DNA of 64,000 bases from Dyella jiangningensis (GTDB taxonomy: Bacteria; Pseudomonadota; Gammaproteobacteria; Xanthomonadales; Rhodanobacteraceae): NCBI RefSeq assembly GCF_003264855.1, contig NZ_NFZS01000004.1:62001-126000 (forward strand), written 5' to 3'. Positions within the stretch are counted from its first letter, which is position 1; each line of letters begins with the position of its first letter. Shown piece after piece: positions 43,552 through 53,875 of the stretch. The position numbers were made by a program, and so were the translations under genes. Below the pieces are notes generated by a model. It made no database searches. It was not told the DNA's origin and saw only the letters and a program-made list of their open reading frames with translations.

Positions 43552-46398
43552 GTGAGCACTAATCTGATCCGCGAGTTTTTCGAATCCTCCCAACTCGCCG
43601 GCGGCAACGCCGATTACGTTGAACAGCTCTATGAATCGTGGTTGGCGGACCCCTCGTCGGTCGACGCCACCTGGGGCAAATATTTCGAGACTTTCAAAGG
43701 CCGCGAGTCGGGGGACGTGCCCCACTCTGCGGCCATTGCGCGTATAGAGGCCGCGCAAAAGCAGCGCCGTAACGGCGTTGCCGTCGCCGCCGGCCCGGTG
43801 GACGACGCCCACGCCCGCAAGCAGGCCGGCGTGCTGCGCATCCTCACCGCCTACCGTTCGCGCGGCCACCTGGCCGCCGACCTCGATCCGCTGGGCCTGG
43901 CCGAAAAACTGCCGGCGCCGGATCTGGAGCCCGCCTTCCACGGCCTCTCCGACGCCGACCTCGACACCGAGTTCGACTGCGGCAACTTCGCCGGTGGCGG
44001 CCAGCGCATGAAGCTGCGCGAGCTGCTGGCTCGACTGAAGAAGGTGTACACCAACACCCTCGGCGTCGAGTTCATGCACATCAGCAACCATGAGCAGCGC
44101 AACTGGATCTACACCCGCCTGGAGCAGGCCAACGGCAGCGCCGGCCTGGACGCCGCGGGCAAGAAGCGCATCCTCGCCGAGCTGACCGCGGCCGAAGGCC
44201 TGGAGCGCTACCTGCACACCAAGTACGTCGGCCAGAAGCGCTTCTCGCTGGAAGGCGGCGACAGCCTGATCCCGATGGTGGACGACGTGGTCCGCGCCGC
44301 GGGCGACAACGGCATCAAGGAAGTCGTTATCGGCATGGCCCACCGCGGCCGCCTCAACATGCTGGTCAACATCCTGGGCAAGCCGCCGCGCACCCTGTTC
44401 AACGAGTTCGAAGGCAAGTGGGACCATCCGGATGACCCGGCCCACTCGGGCGACGTGAAGTACCACATGGGCTTCTCCGCCGACGTCAAGACGCCGAACG
44501 GCGGCACCCACGTGGCGCTGGCGTTCAACCCGTCGCACCTGGAAATCGTCAACCCGGTGGTGGCCGGCTCGGTGCATTCGCGCCAGATCCGTCGCCGCGA
44601 CACCGAGCGCAAGCAGTCGATGGCCGTCATCGTGCACGGCGACTCGGCGCTGGCCGGCCAGGGCGTGAACATGGAACTGTTCAACATGTCCCAGGCCCGC
44701 GGCTTCAAGATCGGCGGCAGCCTGCACATCGTGGTGAACAACCAGGTGGGCTTCACCACCTCCAACCCGCAGGACACCCGCTCCACGCTGTACTGCACCG
44801 ACATCGCCAAGATGGTGAATGCGCCGGTGTTCCACGTGAACGGCGACGACCCGGAAGCGGTGATCCAGGCCACCCGCCTCGCCTACGACTTCCGCAAGGA
44901 GTTCCGCAAGGACGTGGTGATCGACCTGGTGTGCTACCGCCGCCACGGCCACAATGAGGCCGACGAGCCGTCCGCGACCCAGCCGGTGATGTACCAGATC
45001 ATCCGCAAGCGCCCGACCACCCGCGACCTCTACGCGCAGGAGCTGGTCAAGCAGGGCGTGATCGCCGATGGCGACGGCCAGAAGATGTTCGAGGACTACC
45101 GCAGCCGCCTCGAAGCGGGCGAGCCGATGACCGAACTCACCAAGGCCCTCATCAAGGACATCGAGGTCGACTGGGACAAGTTCATCGGTGGCAAGCTGTC
45201 CACCGAGAGCAACACCGGTGTCGCCAAGCAGCGCCTGGTCGAGCTGGCCAACCAGATCCTGGTCGTGCCCAAGGACATGACGCTGCAGTCGCGCGTGGCC
45301 AAGATCTACGACGACCGCGCCAAGATGGCGGCCGGCGAGCTGCCGGGCGACTGGGGCTTCGCCGAGAACCTGGCCTACGCCTCGCTCATCGACGAGAACT
45401 ACAACCTGCGCCTCGTGGGCCAGGACGTGGGCCGCGGCACGTTCTTCCATCGCCATGCCGTGCTGCATGACCAGAAGACCGGCTACACCTTCATGCCGCT
45501 GGCCAACGTGCGTGACGGCGCCGACGTTGAAGTCATCGACTCGCTGCTCAGCGAAGAAGCGGTCATGGCGTTCGAATACGGCAGCGCCACCACCGATCCG
45601 TACACGCTGCACATCTGGGAAGGCCAGTTCGGCGATTTCGCCAACGGCGCCCAGGTGGTGATCGACCAGTTCATCAGCTCGGGCGAAGCGAAGTGGAACC
45701 GCCTGTGCGGCCTCGCGCTGTTCCTGCCGCATGGCTACGAAGGCCAGGGTCCGGAGCACTCCTCCGCCCGCCTCGAGCGCTTCCTGCAGCTGTGCGCGCT
45801 GGACAACATGCAGGTCTGCGTGCCGACCACGCCGGCCCAGGCATTCCACATGATCCGCCGCCAGATGGTACGCCCGACGCGCAAGCCGCTGATCGTGATG
45901 ACGCCCAAGTCGCTGCTGCGCCACAAGCTGGCCGTGTCGACGCTGGACGAACTGGCCACCGGCAGCTTCCAGTTGGTGATCCCGGAACATCGCGAACTGG
46001 CCGCCAAGAAGGTCAAGCGCGTGGTGCTGTGCTCGGGCAAGGTCTACTACGACCTGCTCGAAGACGCCGAGAAGCGCGGCCTCACCGACGTCGCCATCGT
46101 GCGCGTGGAGCAGCTCTACCCGTTCCCGCGTCCGCAGGTCACTGCGGAACTCGAGAAGTACAGCGGCGCCAAGGAAGTCATCTGGTGTCAGGAAGAGCCG
46201 ATGAACCAGGGCGCGTGGTTCCAGATTCGTCATCACCTGCAGGCCTGCGTGGGCAGCAAGCAGAGTCTCTCGTATGCGGGACGCGCTCGCTCGCCGGCAC
46301 CGGCCGCCGGTCACCTCAACACCCATGTCGCCGAGCAGGCGGCACTGGTCGAGCAGGCACTGGTCGCGCCAATCGGCACCGACCACGCGGCGGAATGA
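43552..46398 (+). CDS. sucA: 2-oxoglutarate dehydrogenase E1 component
   Basis: 948 aa from a GTG start. N-terminal E2-binding arm (MSTNLIREFFESSQLAGGNA) then ADYVEQLYESWLADPSSVDA; first catalytic half with VVIGMAHRGRLNMLVN, FNPSHLEIVNPVVAGSVHSR and the thiamine diphosphate motif from HGDSALAGQG to VVNNQVGF. The C-terminal transketolase half has RGTFFHRHAVLHDQ, LFLPHGYEGQGPEHSSARLE and EQLYPFPRPQV. It decarboxylates 2-oxoglutarate and transfers the succinyl group to the lipoyl arm of SucB. First gene of the sucA-sucB-lpd operon, in which each gap carries a structured repeat. Confidence 0.97.
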   Translation: MSTNLIREFFESSQLAGGNADYVEQLYESWLADPSSVDATWGKYFETFKGRESGDVPHSAAIARIEAAQKQRRNGVAVAAGPVDDAHARKQAGVLRILTAYRSRGHLAADLDPLGLAEKLPAPDLEPAFHGLSDADLDTEFDCGNFAGGGQRMKLRELLARLKKVYTNTLGVEFMHISNHEQRNWIYTRLEQANGSAGLDAAGKKRILAELTAAEGLERYLHTKYVGQKRFSLEGGDSLIPMVDDVVRAAGDNGIKEVVIGMAHRGRLNMLVNILGKPPRTLFNEFEGKWDHPDDPAHSGDVKYHMGFSADVKTPNGGTHVALAFNPSHLEIVNPVVAGSVHSRQIRRRDTERKQSMAVIVHGDSALAGQGVNMELFNMSQARGFKIGGSLHIVVNNQVGFTTSNPQDTRSTLYCTDIAKMVNAPVFHVNGDDPEAVIQATRLAYDFRKEFRKDVVIDLVCYRRHGHNEADEPSATQPVMYQIIRKRPTTRDLYAQELVKQGVIADGDGQKMFEDYRSRLEAGEPMTELTKALIKDIEVDWDKFIGGKLSTESNTGVAKQRLVELANQILVVPKDMTLQSRVAKIYDDRAKMAAGELPGDWGFAENLAYASLIDENYNLRLVGQDVGRGTFFHRHAVLHDQKTGYTFMPLANVRDGADVEVIDSLLSEEAVMAFEYGSATTDPYTLHIWEGQFGDFANGAQVVIDQFISSGEAKWNRLCGLALFLPHGYEGQGPEHSSARLERFLQLCALDNMQVCVPTTPAQAFHMIRRQMVRPTRKPLIVMTPKSLLRHKLAVSTLDELATGSFQLVIPEHRELAAKKVKRVVLCSGKVYYDLLEDAEKRGLTDVAIVRVEQLYPFPRPQVTAELEKYSGAKEVIWCQEEPMNQGAWFQIRHHLQACVGSKQSLSYAGRARSPAPAAGHLNTHVAEQAALVEQALVAPIGTDHAAE

Positions 46399-46411
46399 GT
46401 TTCTATTGAAG

Positions 46412-46460
46412 AGTGCGGCCATGGATGGCCGCTTTTGATCTTCGCTCAGGATGAGCGCAC
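46412..46460. repeat. sucA-sucB gap hairpin repeat, unit 1
   Basis: Two hairpins: GCGGCC-ATGGAT-GGCCGC (46415-46432) and CGCTC-AGGAT-GAGCG (46443-46457). The unit is about 49 nt, begins AGTGCGG and ends GCGCAC, and is repeated with changes in unit 2. Confidence 0.85.
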
Positions 46461-46471
46461 CAAATTTGAAT

Positions 46472-46523
46472 AGTGCGGCTATGGAAGGCCGCTTTTTGAC
46501 CTTAGCGTTCATGGAAGAACGCA
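46472..46523. repeat. sucA-sucB gap hairpin repeat, unit 2
   Basis: Two hairpins: GCGGCT-ATGGAA-GGCCGC (46475-46492, one wobble pair) and GCGTTC-ATGGAA-GAACGC (46505-46522). It ends 18 nt before the sucB ATG and just before its AAGGAA ribosome site. Confidence 0.85.
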
Positions 46524-46541
46524 CTAATCAAAGGAATCCAT

Positions 46542-47750
46542 ATGTCCATCGAAGTCAAAGTTCCCGTCCTGCCCGAGTCCGTCTCCGACGCCACCATCGC
46601 CACCTGGCACAAGAAGGCCGGTGAAGCGGTCAAGCGCGACGAGAACCTGGTCGACCTCGAAACCGACAAGGTCGTGCTGGAAGTGCCCTCCCCGGTGGAC
46701 GGCGTGCTGAAGGAAATCAAGTTCCAGTCCGGTGACACCGTGACCAGCCAGCAGGTCATCGCGGTGATCGAGGAAGGCGCTGCCGCCGCTGCGCCGTCCC
46801 CGGCCGCGGCTCCCGCCGCCGCCCCAGCGCCCGCCGCTGCTGCACCGGCCGCTCCCGCTGCCGCCAAGGCCGGCAACGCCGACCTGTCGCCGGCCGGCCT
46901 GCGCGTGGCCACCGAGCAGAACATCGACGCTTCCAAGGTCGCCGGCACCGGCCGCGACGGCCGCGTGACCAAGGAAGACCTGGTCAACTACGGCAAGGGT
47001 GGCGCCGCTCCGGCAGCCGCCGCGCCGGCCGCCAAGCCGACCCCGGGCGCCCGTCCGGAAGAGCGCGTGCCGATGACCCGCATGCGCGCGCGCATCGCCG
47101 AGCGCCTGATGCAGTCGAAGAACTCCATCGCCATGCTCACCTCGTTCAACGAAGTGAACCTGGCCGAGGTGGTGAAGATGCGCAAGGCGCTGGGCGAGTC
47201 GTTCGAAAAGGCGAACGGCGTGAAGCTCGGCTTCATGAGCTTCTTCGTGAAGGCTGCCGCCGAGGCGCTGAAGCGCCACCCGATCGTCAACGCATCGGTC
47301 GACGGCAACGACATCATCTATCACGGCTACCAGGACATCTCGATCGCCGTGTCCACCGACAAGGGCCTGGTGACGCCGGTGCTGCGCGACGTGCAGGACC
47401 AGAGCTTCGCCGACGTCGAGCGCGGCATCGTCGAATACGCCAAGAAGGCACGTGACGGCAAGCTGGGGCTGGACGACCTGCAGGGCGGCACCTTCACCAT
47501 CACCAACGGCGGCACCTTCGGTTCGCTGCTGTCGACCCCGATCGTGAACCCGCCGCAGAGCGCCATTCTGGGCATGCACGCCATCAAGGAGCGCGCCATC
47601 GTCGAGAACGGCCAGGTGATCGCCGCCCCGATGATGTACCTGGCGCTGTCCTACGACCATCGCATCATCGATGGCAAGGACGCGGTGCTGTTCCTGGTCG
47701 ACATCAAGAACCAGCTGGAAAACCCGCAGCGCATGCTGCTCGGCATCTAA
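46542..47750 (+). CDS. sucB: Dihydrolipoyllysine succinyltransferase (E2 of 2-oxoglutarate dehydrogenase)
   Basis: 402 aa. Single lipoyl domain with the modified Lys in [14 protein letters not shown]. An Ala/Pro-rich linker ([20 protein letters not shown]) follows, then the peripheral subunit-binding domain ([20 protein letters not shown] then [15 protein letters not shown]), a second linker, and the catalytic acyltransferase domain ending in the active-site [12 protein letters not shown]. It forms the 24-mer core of the complex, linking SucA and Lpd. The gap before it contains four tandem hairpins, which could modulate its expression relative to sucA. Confidence 0.97.
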   Translation: MSIEVKVPVLPESVSDATIATWHKKAGEAVKRDENLVDLETDKVVLEVPSPVDGVLKEIKFQSGDTVTSQQVIAVIEEGAAAAAPSPAAAPAAAPAPAAAAPAAPAAAKAGNADLSPAGLRVATEQNIDASKVAGTGRDGRVTKEDLVNYGKGGAAPAAAAPAAKPTPGARPEERVPMTRMRARIAERLMQSKNSIAMLTSFNEVNLAEVVKMRKALGESFEKANGVKLGFMSFFVKAAAEALKRHPIVNASVDGNDIIYHGYQDISIAVSTDKGLVTPVLRDVQDQSFADVERGIVEYAKKARDGKLGLDDLQGGTFTITNGGTFGSLLSTPIVNPPQSAILGMHAIKERAIVENGQVIAAPMMYLALSYDHRIIDGKDAVLFLVDIKNQLENPQRMLLGI

Positions 47751-47763
47751 GTCCCCGCGTCGA

Positions 47764-49316
<1,553 letters not shown>

Positions 49317-49337
49317 ACCCCGCTGCAAGGCCACGGC

Positions 49338-49375
49338 GGCCCGCTCCTGGCGACATGAGCGGGCCGTTTGCTTTT
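49338..49375 (+). terminator. Rho-independent terminator of the suc operon
   Basis: GGCCCGCTC, 10-nt loop, GAGCGGGCC, then GTTTGCTTTT, starting 22 nt after the lpd stop. Confidence 0.85.
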
Positions 49376-49378
49376 CGC

Positions 49379-49407
49379 CGTCATTCCGGCGCAGGCCGGA
49401 ATCCAGT
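49379..49407 (+). repeat. Inverted repeat arm, left
   Basis: 29 nt beginning CGTCATTCCGGCGCAGG, itself containing the palindrome TTCCGGC..GCCGGAA. It is the exact reverse complement of 49479-49507. Confidence 0.85.
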
Positions 49408-49478
49408 AGCGTCGTAATTCAGTTGCCGCGAAGCGACCCAAGGGTTCCGCTTCATCCCGACAATCGTGCGGTATCGTC

Positions 49479-49507
49479 ACTGGATTCCGGCCTGCGCCGG
49501 AATGACG
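49479..49507 (-). repeat. Inverted repeat arm, right
   Basis: 29 nt beginning ACTGGATTCCGGCCTGC; exact reverse complement of 49379-49407 across a 71-nt spacer. The CATTCCGGC..GCCGGAATCCA type of repeat is very common between genes in proteobacteria. Confidence 0.85.
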
Positions 49508-49537
49508 CCTGATTCAACCTTTCGCGACGTCAGCCCC

Positions 49538-50134
49538 ATGCCCCAACCCACTGCCCTTTGCGTCTATTGCGGCTCCAGCAGCGGCAAGCATCCCGAATAC
49601 GTCGAGCAGGCCCGCGCCTTCGGTGCCGAGATGGCCCGGCGTGGCATTGCACTCGTATACGGTGGCGGCAAGGTCGGCCTGATGGGCACGGTGGCCGATG
49701 CGGTGCTGGCCGGCGGCGGCAAGGTGATTGGCGTGATCCCGCGCCAGCTGGTCGACCTGGAGGTTGCACACGCCGACCTCACCGAACTGGTCGTGGTGGA
49801 AACCATGCACCAGCGCAAAACGCGCATGTTCGAACTGTCCGATGCTTTCGTGGCGCTGCCCGGCGGCTTCGGCACCATGGACGAAATGTTCGAGATGCTG
49901 ACCTGGGCCCAGCTCGGCCTGCATCGTTACCCTTGCGCTTTCCTCGACGTACGCGGCTATTACACGCCATTGCGCGCCATGATGGACCACATGGTGGACG
50001 AGCGTTTCGTGCGTCCCGAGCAGCGCGAGAGTGTATGGTTCGGGCAGGACATGCAGCAGCTGTTCGATTGGATGGAAGGCTATCAGGGTAGTTACACGCC
50101 CAAGTGGATCGACCGCAGCAGCGTCGAAGCCTGA
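49538..50134 (+). CDS. LOG family protein (TIGR00730), nucleotide 5'-monophosphate phosphoribohydrolase
   Basis: 198 aa from ATG 49538; an earlier in-frame start lies in the repeat and is rejected. ALCVYCGSSSGKHPEYVEQA, LVYGGGKVGLMGTVADAVL, TMHQRKTRMFELSDAFVALP and the family signature PGGFGTMDE are all present, including the catalytic Arg and Glu. LOG proteins cleave cytokinin riboside 5'-monophosphates or, more generally in bacteria, purine/pyrimidine nucleoside monophosphates to base plus ribose 5-phosphate. Stand-alone gene with its own ribosome site; the acuI-like gene follows after 37 nt. Confidence 0.92.
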   Translation: MPQPTALCVYCGSSSGKHPEYVEQARAFGAEMARRGIALVYGGGKVGLMGTVADAVLAGGGKVIGVIPRQLVDLEVAHADLTELVVVETMHQRKTRMFELSDAFVALPGGFGTMDEMFEMLTWAQLGLHRYPCAFLDVRGYYTPLRAMMDHMVDERFVRPEQRESVWFGQDMQQLFDWMEGYQGSYTPKWIDRSSVEA

Positions 50135-50171
50135 TTCCGGCCCGGCACGCGAACCCACGTAAGGAACGGCA

Positions 50172-51179
50172 ATGAATACCCCCTCCCCCTTTCGAGCCTT
50201 CCGCATCCACAACGACGACGCCGGCTACCGCGGCGGCATCGAGACGATCAGCGCCGATGCGCTGAGCGCCGGCGACGTGCTGGTGCAGGTGGCCTATTCC
50301 TCGGTCAATTACAAGGACGCGCTGGCCGGCAGCGGCAAGGGCAAGATCCTTCGCCAATATCCGCTCAATGGCGGCATCGACGCGGCTGGCACCGTAGTGG
50401 CCTCCACCGATCCCGCATTCAAGGAAGGCGACGCCGTGCTGTGCACCGGCAGCGGCCTTTCGGAGGTACGCGACGGCGGCTACGGCGAATACATCCGCCT
50501 GCCCTCGGCCTGGACCATCCCCTTGCCCAAAGGCCTCAGCCTGCGCGAGAGCATGATCATCGGTACCGCCGGCTTTACGGCCGCGCTCGCCCTGCTGCGC
50601 ATGGAAGACAACCGCCAGACGCCGGCGCTCGGCCCGCTCGCAGTGACCGGTGCCACCGGCGGCGTGGGCATGCTGGCCATCGACATCTTCACGCGTGCCG
50701 GTTACGCCGTGCATGCGATCAGCGGCAAGAACACTCACTTCGATTTCCTGCGCGACCTCGGCGCGGCCGAATGCATTGATCGCCACCAGCTGGTCTTCAG
50801 CGGCAAGCCGATGGATTCGGCACGTTTTGGCGGCGCGCTGGACAACGTCGGCGGCGCCATGCTGGCCGGCCTGCTGCCGCTGATCGCGCCCTACGGCAAC
50901 GTCGCCATTTGCGGCAACGCCGGCGGCATCGGCTTCGAAAGTACCGTGATGCCGTTCATCATTCGCGGCGCCAGCCTGCTGGGTATCGCCTCGGCCGGCA
51001 CCGCGCGGGACATCCGCGACCGCGTATGGGAGCGTCTCGCCACGGATTGGAAGCCGCAACACCTGGAGCGCATCGCCACCCGCGAGGTGACGCTGGAGCA
51101 ATTGCCGGCTATTTTCGATCACATGCTCGCAGGCGAGTCATTCGGGCGTACTCTGGTACGCGTGGGCGCCGACGCCTGA
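50172..51179 (+). CDS. AcuI/YhdH-type acryloyl-CoA reductase (MDR family)
   Basis: 335 aa, zinc-free medium-chain dehydrogenase/reductase. VLVQVAYSSVNYKDALAGSG, the ILRQYPLNGGIDAAGTVV block, the NADPH motif VTGATGGVGMLAIDIFTRAG, the ALDNVGGAMLAGLLPLIAPY strand and FIIRGASLLGIAS match the AcuI/YhdH branch. These enzymes reduce acryloyl-CoA to propionyl-CoA and protect cells from acrylate-type electrophiles. The structural-zinc cysteines of classical ADHs are absent, as expected. Likely monocistronic or cotranscribed with the LOG gene. Confidence 0.9.
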   Translation: MNTPSPFRAFRIHNDDAGYRGGIETISADALSAGDVLVQVAYSSVNYKDALAGSGKGKILRQYPLNGGIDAAGTVVASTDPAFKEGDAVLCTGSGLSEVRDGGYGEYIRLPSAWTIPLPKGLSLRESMIIGTAGFTAALALLRMEDNRQTPALGPLAVTGATGGVGMLAIDIFTRAGYAVHAISGKNTHFDFLRDLGAAECIDRHQLVFSGKPMDSARFGGALDNVGGAMLAGLLPLIAPYGNVAICGNAGGIGFESTVMPFIIRGASLLGIASAGTARDIRDRVWERLATDWKPQHLERIATREVTLEQLPAIFDHMLAGESFGRTLVRVGADA

Positions 51180-51248
51180 CCGCCATGCTTGGAAGCGCGG
51201 CACCCGCGCCTTTAGAATCAAACGAAACAACAAGGGGAATCCCACCTT

Positions 51249-51614
51249 ATGGCACGCATCCTGATCGTCGACGATTCGCCGTCGCAGTTGCTGGGCATCA
51301 AGCGCATCGTCGAAAAGCTCGGGCACGAGGCGCTCACCGCGGAAGATGGCGCGGCGGGTGTCGAGGCGGCCAGGCGCGAACGCCCTGATCTGATCCTGAT
51401 GGACGTGGTGATGCCGAACCTCAACGGTTTCCAGGCCACCCGCACCATCAGCAAGGACCCGGATACCTCGCATATCCCGGTCGTGCTGGTGACCACCAAG
51501 GACCAGGAAACCGACAAGGTATGGGGCCTGCGTCAGGGCGCGAAGGCCTATGTCACCAAGCCGATCAAGGAAGAGGAACTGGTGACCACGCTCAAGGAGC
51601 TGCTGCCCGCCTGA
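51249..51614 (+). CDS. pilH: Single-domain response regulator, PilH-like
   Basis: 121 aa receiver domain only. The acidic pocket (VDDSPSQ), phospho-acceptor Asp in LILMDVVMPNLNGFQATRTI, the Thr and Lys in VVLVTTKDQ and AYVTKPIKEEE are all present. The stretch KDPDTSHIPVVLVTTKDQET, DKVWGLRQGAKAYVTKP is nearly that of Pseudomonas PilH, which opposes PilG in control of type IV pilus twitching. The other chemotaxis-like pil genes are not adjacent, so the name rests on sequence alone. A strong terminator follows. Confidence 0.82.
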   Translation: MARILIVDDSPSQLLGIKRIVEKLGHEALTAEDGAAGVEAARRERPDLILMDVVMPNLNGFQATRTISKDPDTSHIPVVLVTTKDQETDKVWGLRQGAKAYVTKPIKEEELVTTLKELLPA

Positions 51615-51630
51615 TCAAAGCGGCACGCTC

Positions 51631-51671
51631 CAAAACGAAAAACGGCGCCTCATGGCGCCGTTTTCGTTTGG
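51631..51671. terminator. Bidirectional rho-independent terminator
   Basis: CAAAACGAAAAACGGCGCC-TCAT-GGCGCCGTTTTCGTTTGG: a long stem with A-rich and T-rich flanks that works in both directions, between convergent pilH and cbpA. Confidence 0.93.
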
Positions 51672-51686
51672 ACGTCCGTACGGCCT

Positions 51687-52586
51687 TCAGTGCCGAGGGT
51701 CGTATCCCTCGAACGCATCGCGCAACGACTCGTAGGCCTTGCGCTGCTCGTCGCTGTCGGCGACCGGCGTACGGATCGACAGCTCCACCAGTTGGTCACC
51801 CGGATGCGCGCCTGGCAGGCCACGCCCCTTGAGCCGCAGCTTGCGACCCGATTGCGATCCCGCAGGAATGCGCAGGTCCACCGTACCAGCCAGGGTAGGC
51901 ACCGGCACCGTGGCGCCGAGGGCAGCCTCCCACGGCGCGATGGGCAACACGTGCAACACGTTGCGGCCATCCAGCCTGAAGCGCGCATCGTCGCGAATGC
52001 CTACCTCGAGCAACAGGTCGCCGCTGGGTGCACCGCCACTTCCCCCATGGCCTTGTCCTGCCAGGCGGATCACCTGTCCCGGCTGGATGCCCGCGGGAAT
52101 CTTCACTTCCAGCACGCGCTCGCCACCGTGTCCGTCCTGCAGGGCCAGCCGCGTGCGACCACCGTCGAACGCGGTCTGCAGGTCGATCTGCACGTGTGCA
52201 TGCACATCACCGCCACGACGCGCGCGCGGCGCACCGCGCTGACCGGCACCGCCCCGGCCAAACAGGCTCTCGAAGAAATCGCTGAAATCACCGCCGCTGT
52301 CGCCACCGAAATCGAAGCCGTGGCCCTGGCCCCAACCCGGCGGCGGACGGAACTGTTCGCCACCGCGATAACCGCCGGCACGCAGCTCGTCGTAGGCGCG
52401 ACGTTTCTCGGTATCACGAAGCACTTCGTTCGCTTCGTTGATCGCCTTGAACTTCTCTTCCGCGCCCGCTTCCTTGTTGCGGTCGGGGTGGTACTTCTTG
52501 GCCAGCTTGCGATAGGCCGCCTTGATCTCGGCTTCTGTCGCCTCGGGCTTTACGCCCAGGATGTCGTAATAGTCTTTGAATTCCAC
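51687..52586 (-). CDS. cbpA: Curved DNA-binding protein CbpA / DnaJ-class co-chaperone
   Basis: 299 aa from GTG 52586, whose GGGGAG site is well placed; an upstream frame to 52637 is less likely. J-domain at residues 1-70 with the HPD motif ([20 protein letters not shown]), a Gly/Phe-rich linker ([20 protein letters not shown]), no zinc finger, then two beta-sandwich substrate-binding domains ([40 protein letters not shown]). The lack of the cysteine-rich domain distinguishes it from DnaJ. It stimulates DnaK and, in E. coli, binds curved DNA in stationary phase. Confidence 0.9.
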   Translation of the reverse strand: MEFKDYYDILGVKPEATEAEIKAAYRKLAKKYHPDRNKEAGAEEKFKAINEANEVLRDTEKRRAYDELRAGGYRGGEQFRPPPGWGQGHGFDFGGDSGGDFSDFFESLFGRGGAGQRGAPRARRGGDVHAHVQIDLQTAFDGGRTRLALQDGHGGERVLEVKIPAGIQPGQVIRLAGQGHGGSGGAPSGDLLLEVGIRDDARFRLDGRNVLHVLPIAPWEAALGATVPVPTLAGTVDLRIPAGSQSGRKLRLKGRGLPGAHPGDQLVELSIRTPVADSDEQRKAYESLRDAFEGYDPRH

Positions 52587-52815
52587 TGCCGCTCCCCGGC
52601 GATCGCTCCGCCCAGCGTGGCGTGCGGGAACTTTCACCTTCCCGCCGCTTCACCGGCAAGGCAGAACCCGCCTGACTCGTTGGGTCATGCATGGCGTTGA
52701 CCGCCACCCTCTCTATGGTCGTTGAGATGGGTGCGAAAGCCACGTGATTCAAGGCGACAACCTACCCTGACAGGCGCTAGCATCCGCCTCCTCTCCTCCT
52801 GCAAGGCACCTGCCC

Positions 52816-53295
52816 ATGAGCATCAAGGTCGGCCAGACCCTGCCCGATGCCGAGATCCGCGCGATCGGCGAAAGCATCGAACAGACCCATACCGGCGCAC
52901 TGTTCGCCGGCCGCAAGGTGGTGATGTTCGCCGTGCCCGGTGCCTTCACGCCCACCTGCTCGAACAAGCACCTGCCGGGCTATGTCCAGCATTTCACCGA
53001 ATTCCAGGCGCGAGGCATCGAGGTGATGTGCCTTGCCGTGAACGACGCCTACGTCATGCAGGCCTGGGCCACGTCCCAGAACGTGCCCCACGGCATGCTG
53101 ATGCTGGCCGACGGCAACGGCAGCTTCACCCGCGCACTGGGCCTGGAACTGGATGGCAGCGGCTATGGCATGGGCCTGCGCTCGCGCCGTTTCGCGCTGT
53201 ACGCCGAAGATGGCGTGGTGAAGCAGTTGCAGGTCGAGGCGCCGGGCGAATTCCGCGTGTCGTCCGCCGAGGCCATGCTCGAAGCCACGGCCTGA
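52816..53295 (+). CDS. Peroxiredoxin (Prx5 type)
   Basis: 159 aa, cytosolic. The peroxidatic Cys48 lies in VPGAFTPTCSNKHLPGY, and a second Cys at 72 (VMCLAVND) is at the usual place. The length and the fold strands (VVMFAVPGAFTP, MLMLADGNGSFTRALGLELD, RRFALYAEDGVVK) fit the Prx5/AhpE-like, glutaredoxin-coupled group. It reduces H2O2 and organic peroxides. A TAGCAT -10-like box about 35 nt upstream may be its promoter. The DUF427 gene follows after about 75 nt. Confidence 0.92.
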   Translation: MSIKVGQTLPDAEIRAIGESIEQTHTGALFAGRKVVMFAVPGAFTPTCSNKHLPGYVQHFTEFQARGIEVMCLAVNDAYVMQAWATSQNVPHGMLMLADGNGSFTRALGLELDGSGYGMGLRSRRFALYAEDGVVKQLQVEAPGEFRVSSAEAMLEATA

Positions 53296-53370
53296 GATCG
53301 GGCTGCGTACACCTCGCCTGATCACCGGAGGGAGTAGCCTCGGCACTCCCTTTGCCGCAGGTCGAATGCC

Positions 53371-53751
53371 ATGAACAGCCGCGTTCAGCGGATTCCCGGT
53401 CCCGATCATCCGATCGAGGTCACGCCCGACGCTTCCCATATCGTCGTTCGCATCGGCGGCCGCGTGCTGGCCGATACACGGTCCGCGCTCACCCTGCGCG
53501 AGGCGTCCTACCCGCCGGTGCATTACATCCCGCGCAAGGACGTGGACATGTCGCTGCTCGAACGCACCGACCACCAGACCTATTGCCCATACAAGGGTGA
53601 CTGCTCGTACTACAGTATTCCACTGGGCGGAGACCGTTCGGTCAACGCCGTGTGGACCTACGAGCATCCCTACGATGCCGTGGCGCCCATCAAGGACCAT
53701 CTCGCGTTCTACACGACCCGGGTCGACGACATCAGCGTGACGCCCGCCTGA
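53371..53751 (+). CDS. DUF427 family protein
   Basis: 126 aa. VVVRIGGRVLADTRSALTLR, YPPVHYIPRKDVDMSLLERT, DHQTYCPYKGDCSYYSIPLG and WTYEHPYDAVAPIKDHLAFY are the conserved blocks of DUF427, a compact beta-fold whose biochemical function is not established to my knowledge. It contains a conserved Cys pair (YCPYKGDC). No operon partner is clear: the peroxiredoxin gene is upstream and the amidohydrolase downstream, each with its own ribosome site. Confidence 0.9.
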   Translation: MNSRVQRIPGPDHPIEVTPDASHIVVRIGGRVLADTRSALTLREASYPPVHYIPRKDVDMSLLERTDHQTYCPYKGDCSYYSIPLGGDRSVNAVWTYEHPYDAVAPIKDHLAFYTTRVDDISVTPA

Positions 53752-53875
53752 CGGGGCCCACACCGCACGCACTGGCGCCCCCGAACCTGCACGGGTAACG
53801 TCGCCGGGTCCCGCATCGACCGCGTTGTCGACGCCCCATCGGGACGCCGCCCGTCACCCGCGTCAGGAGCTGTCC

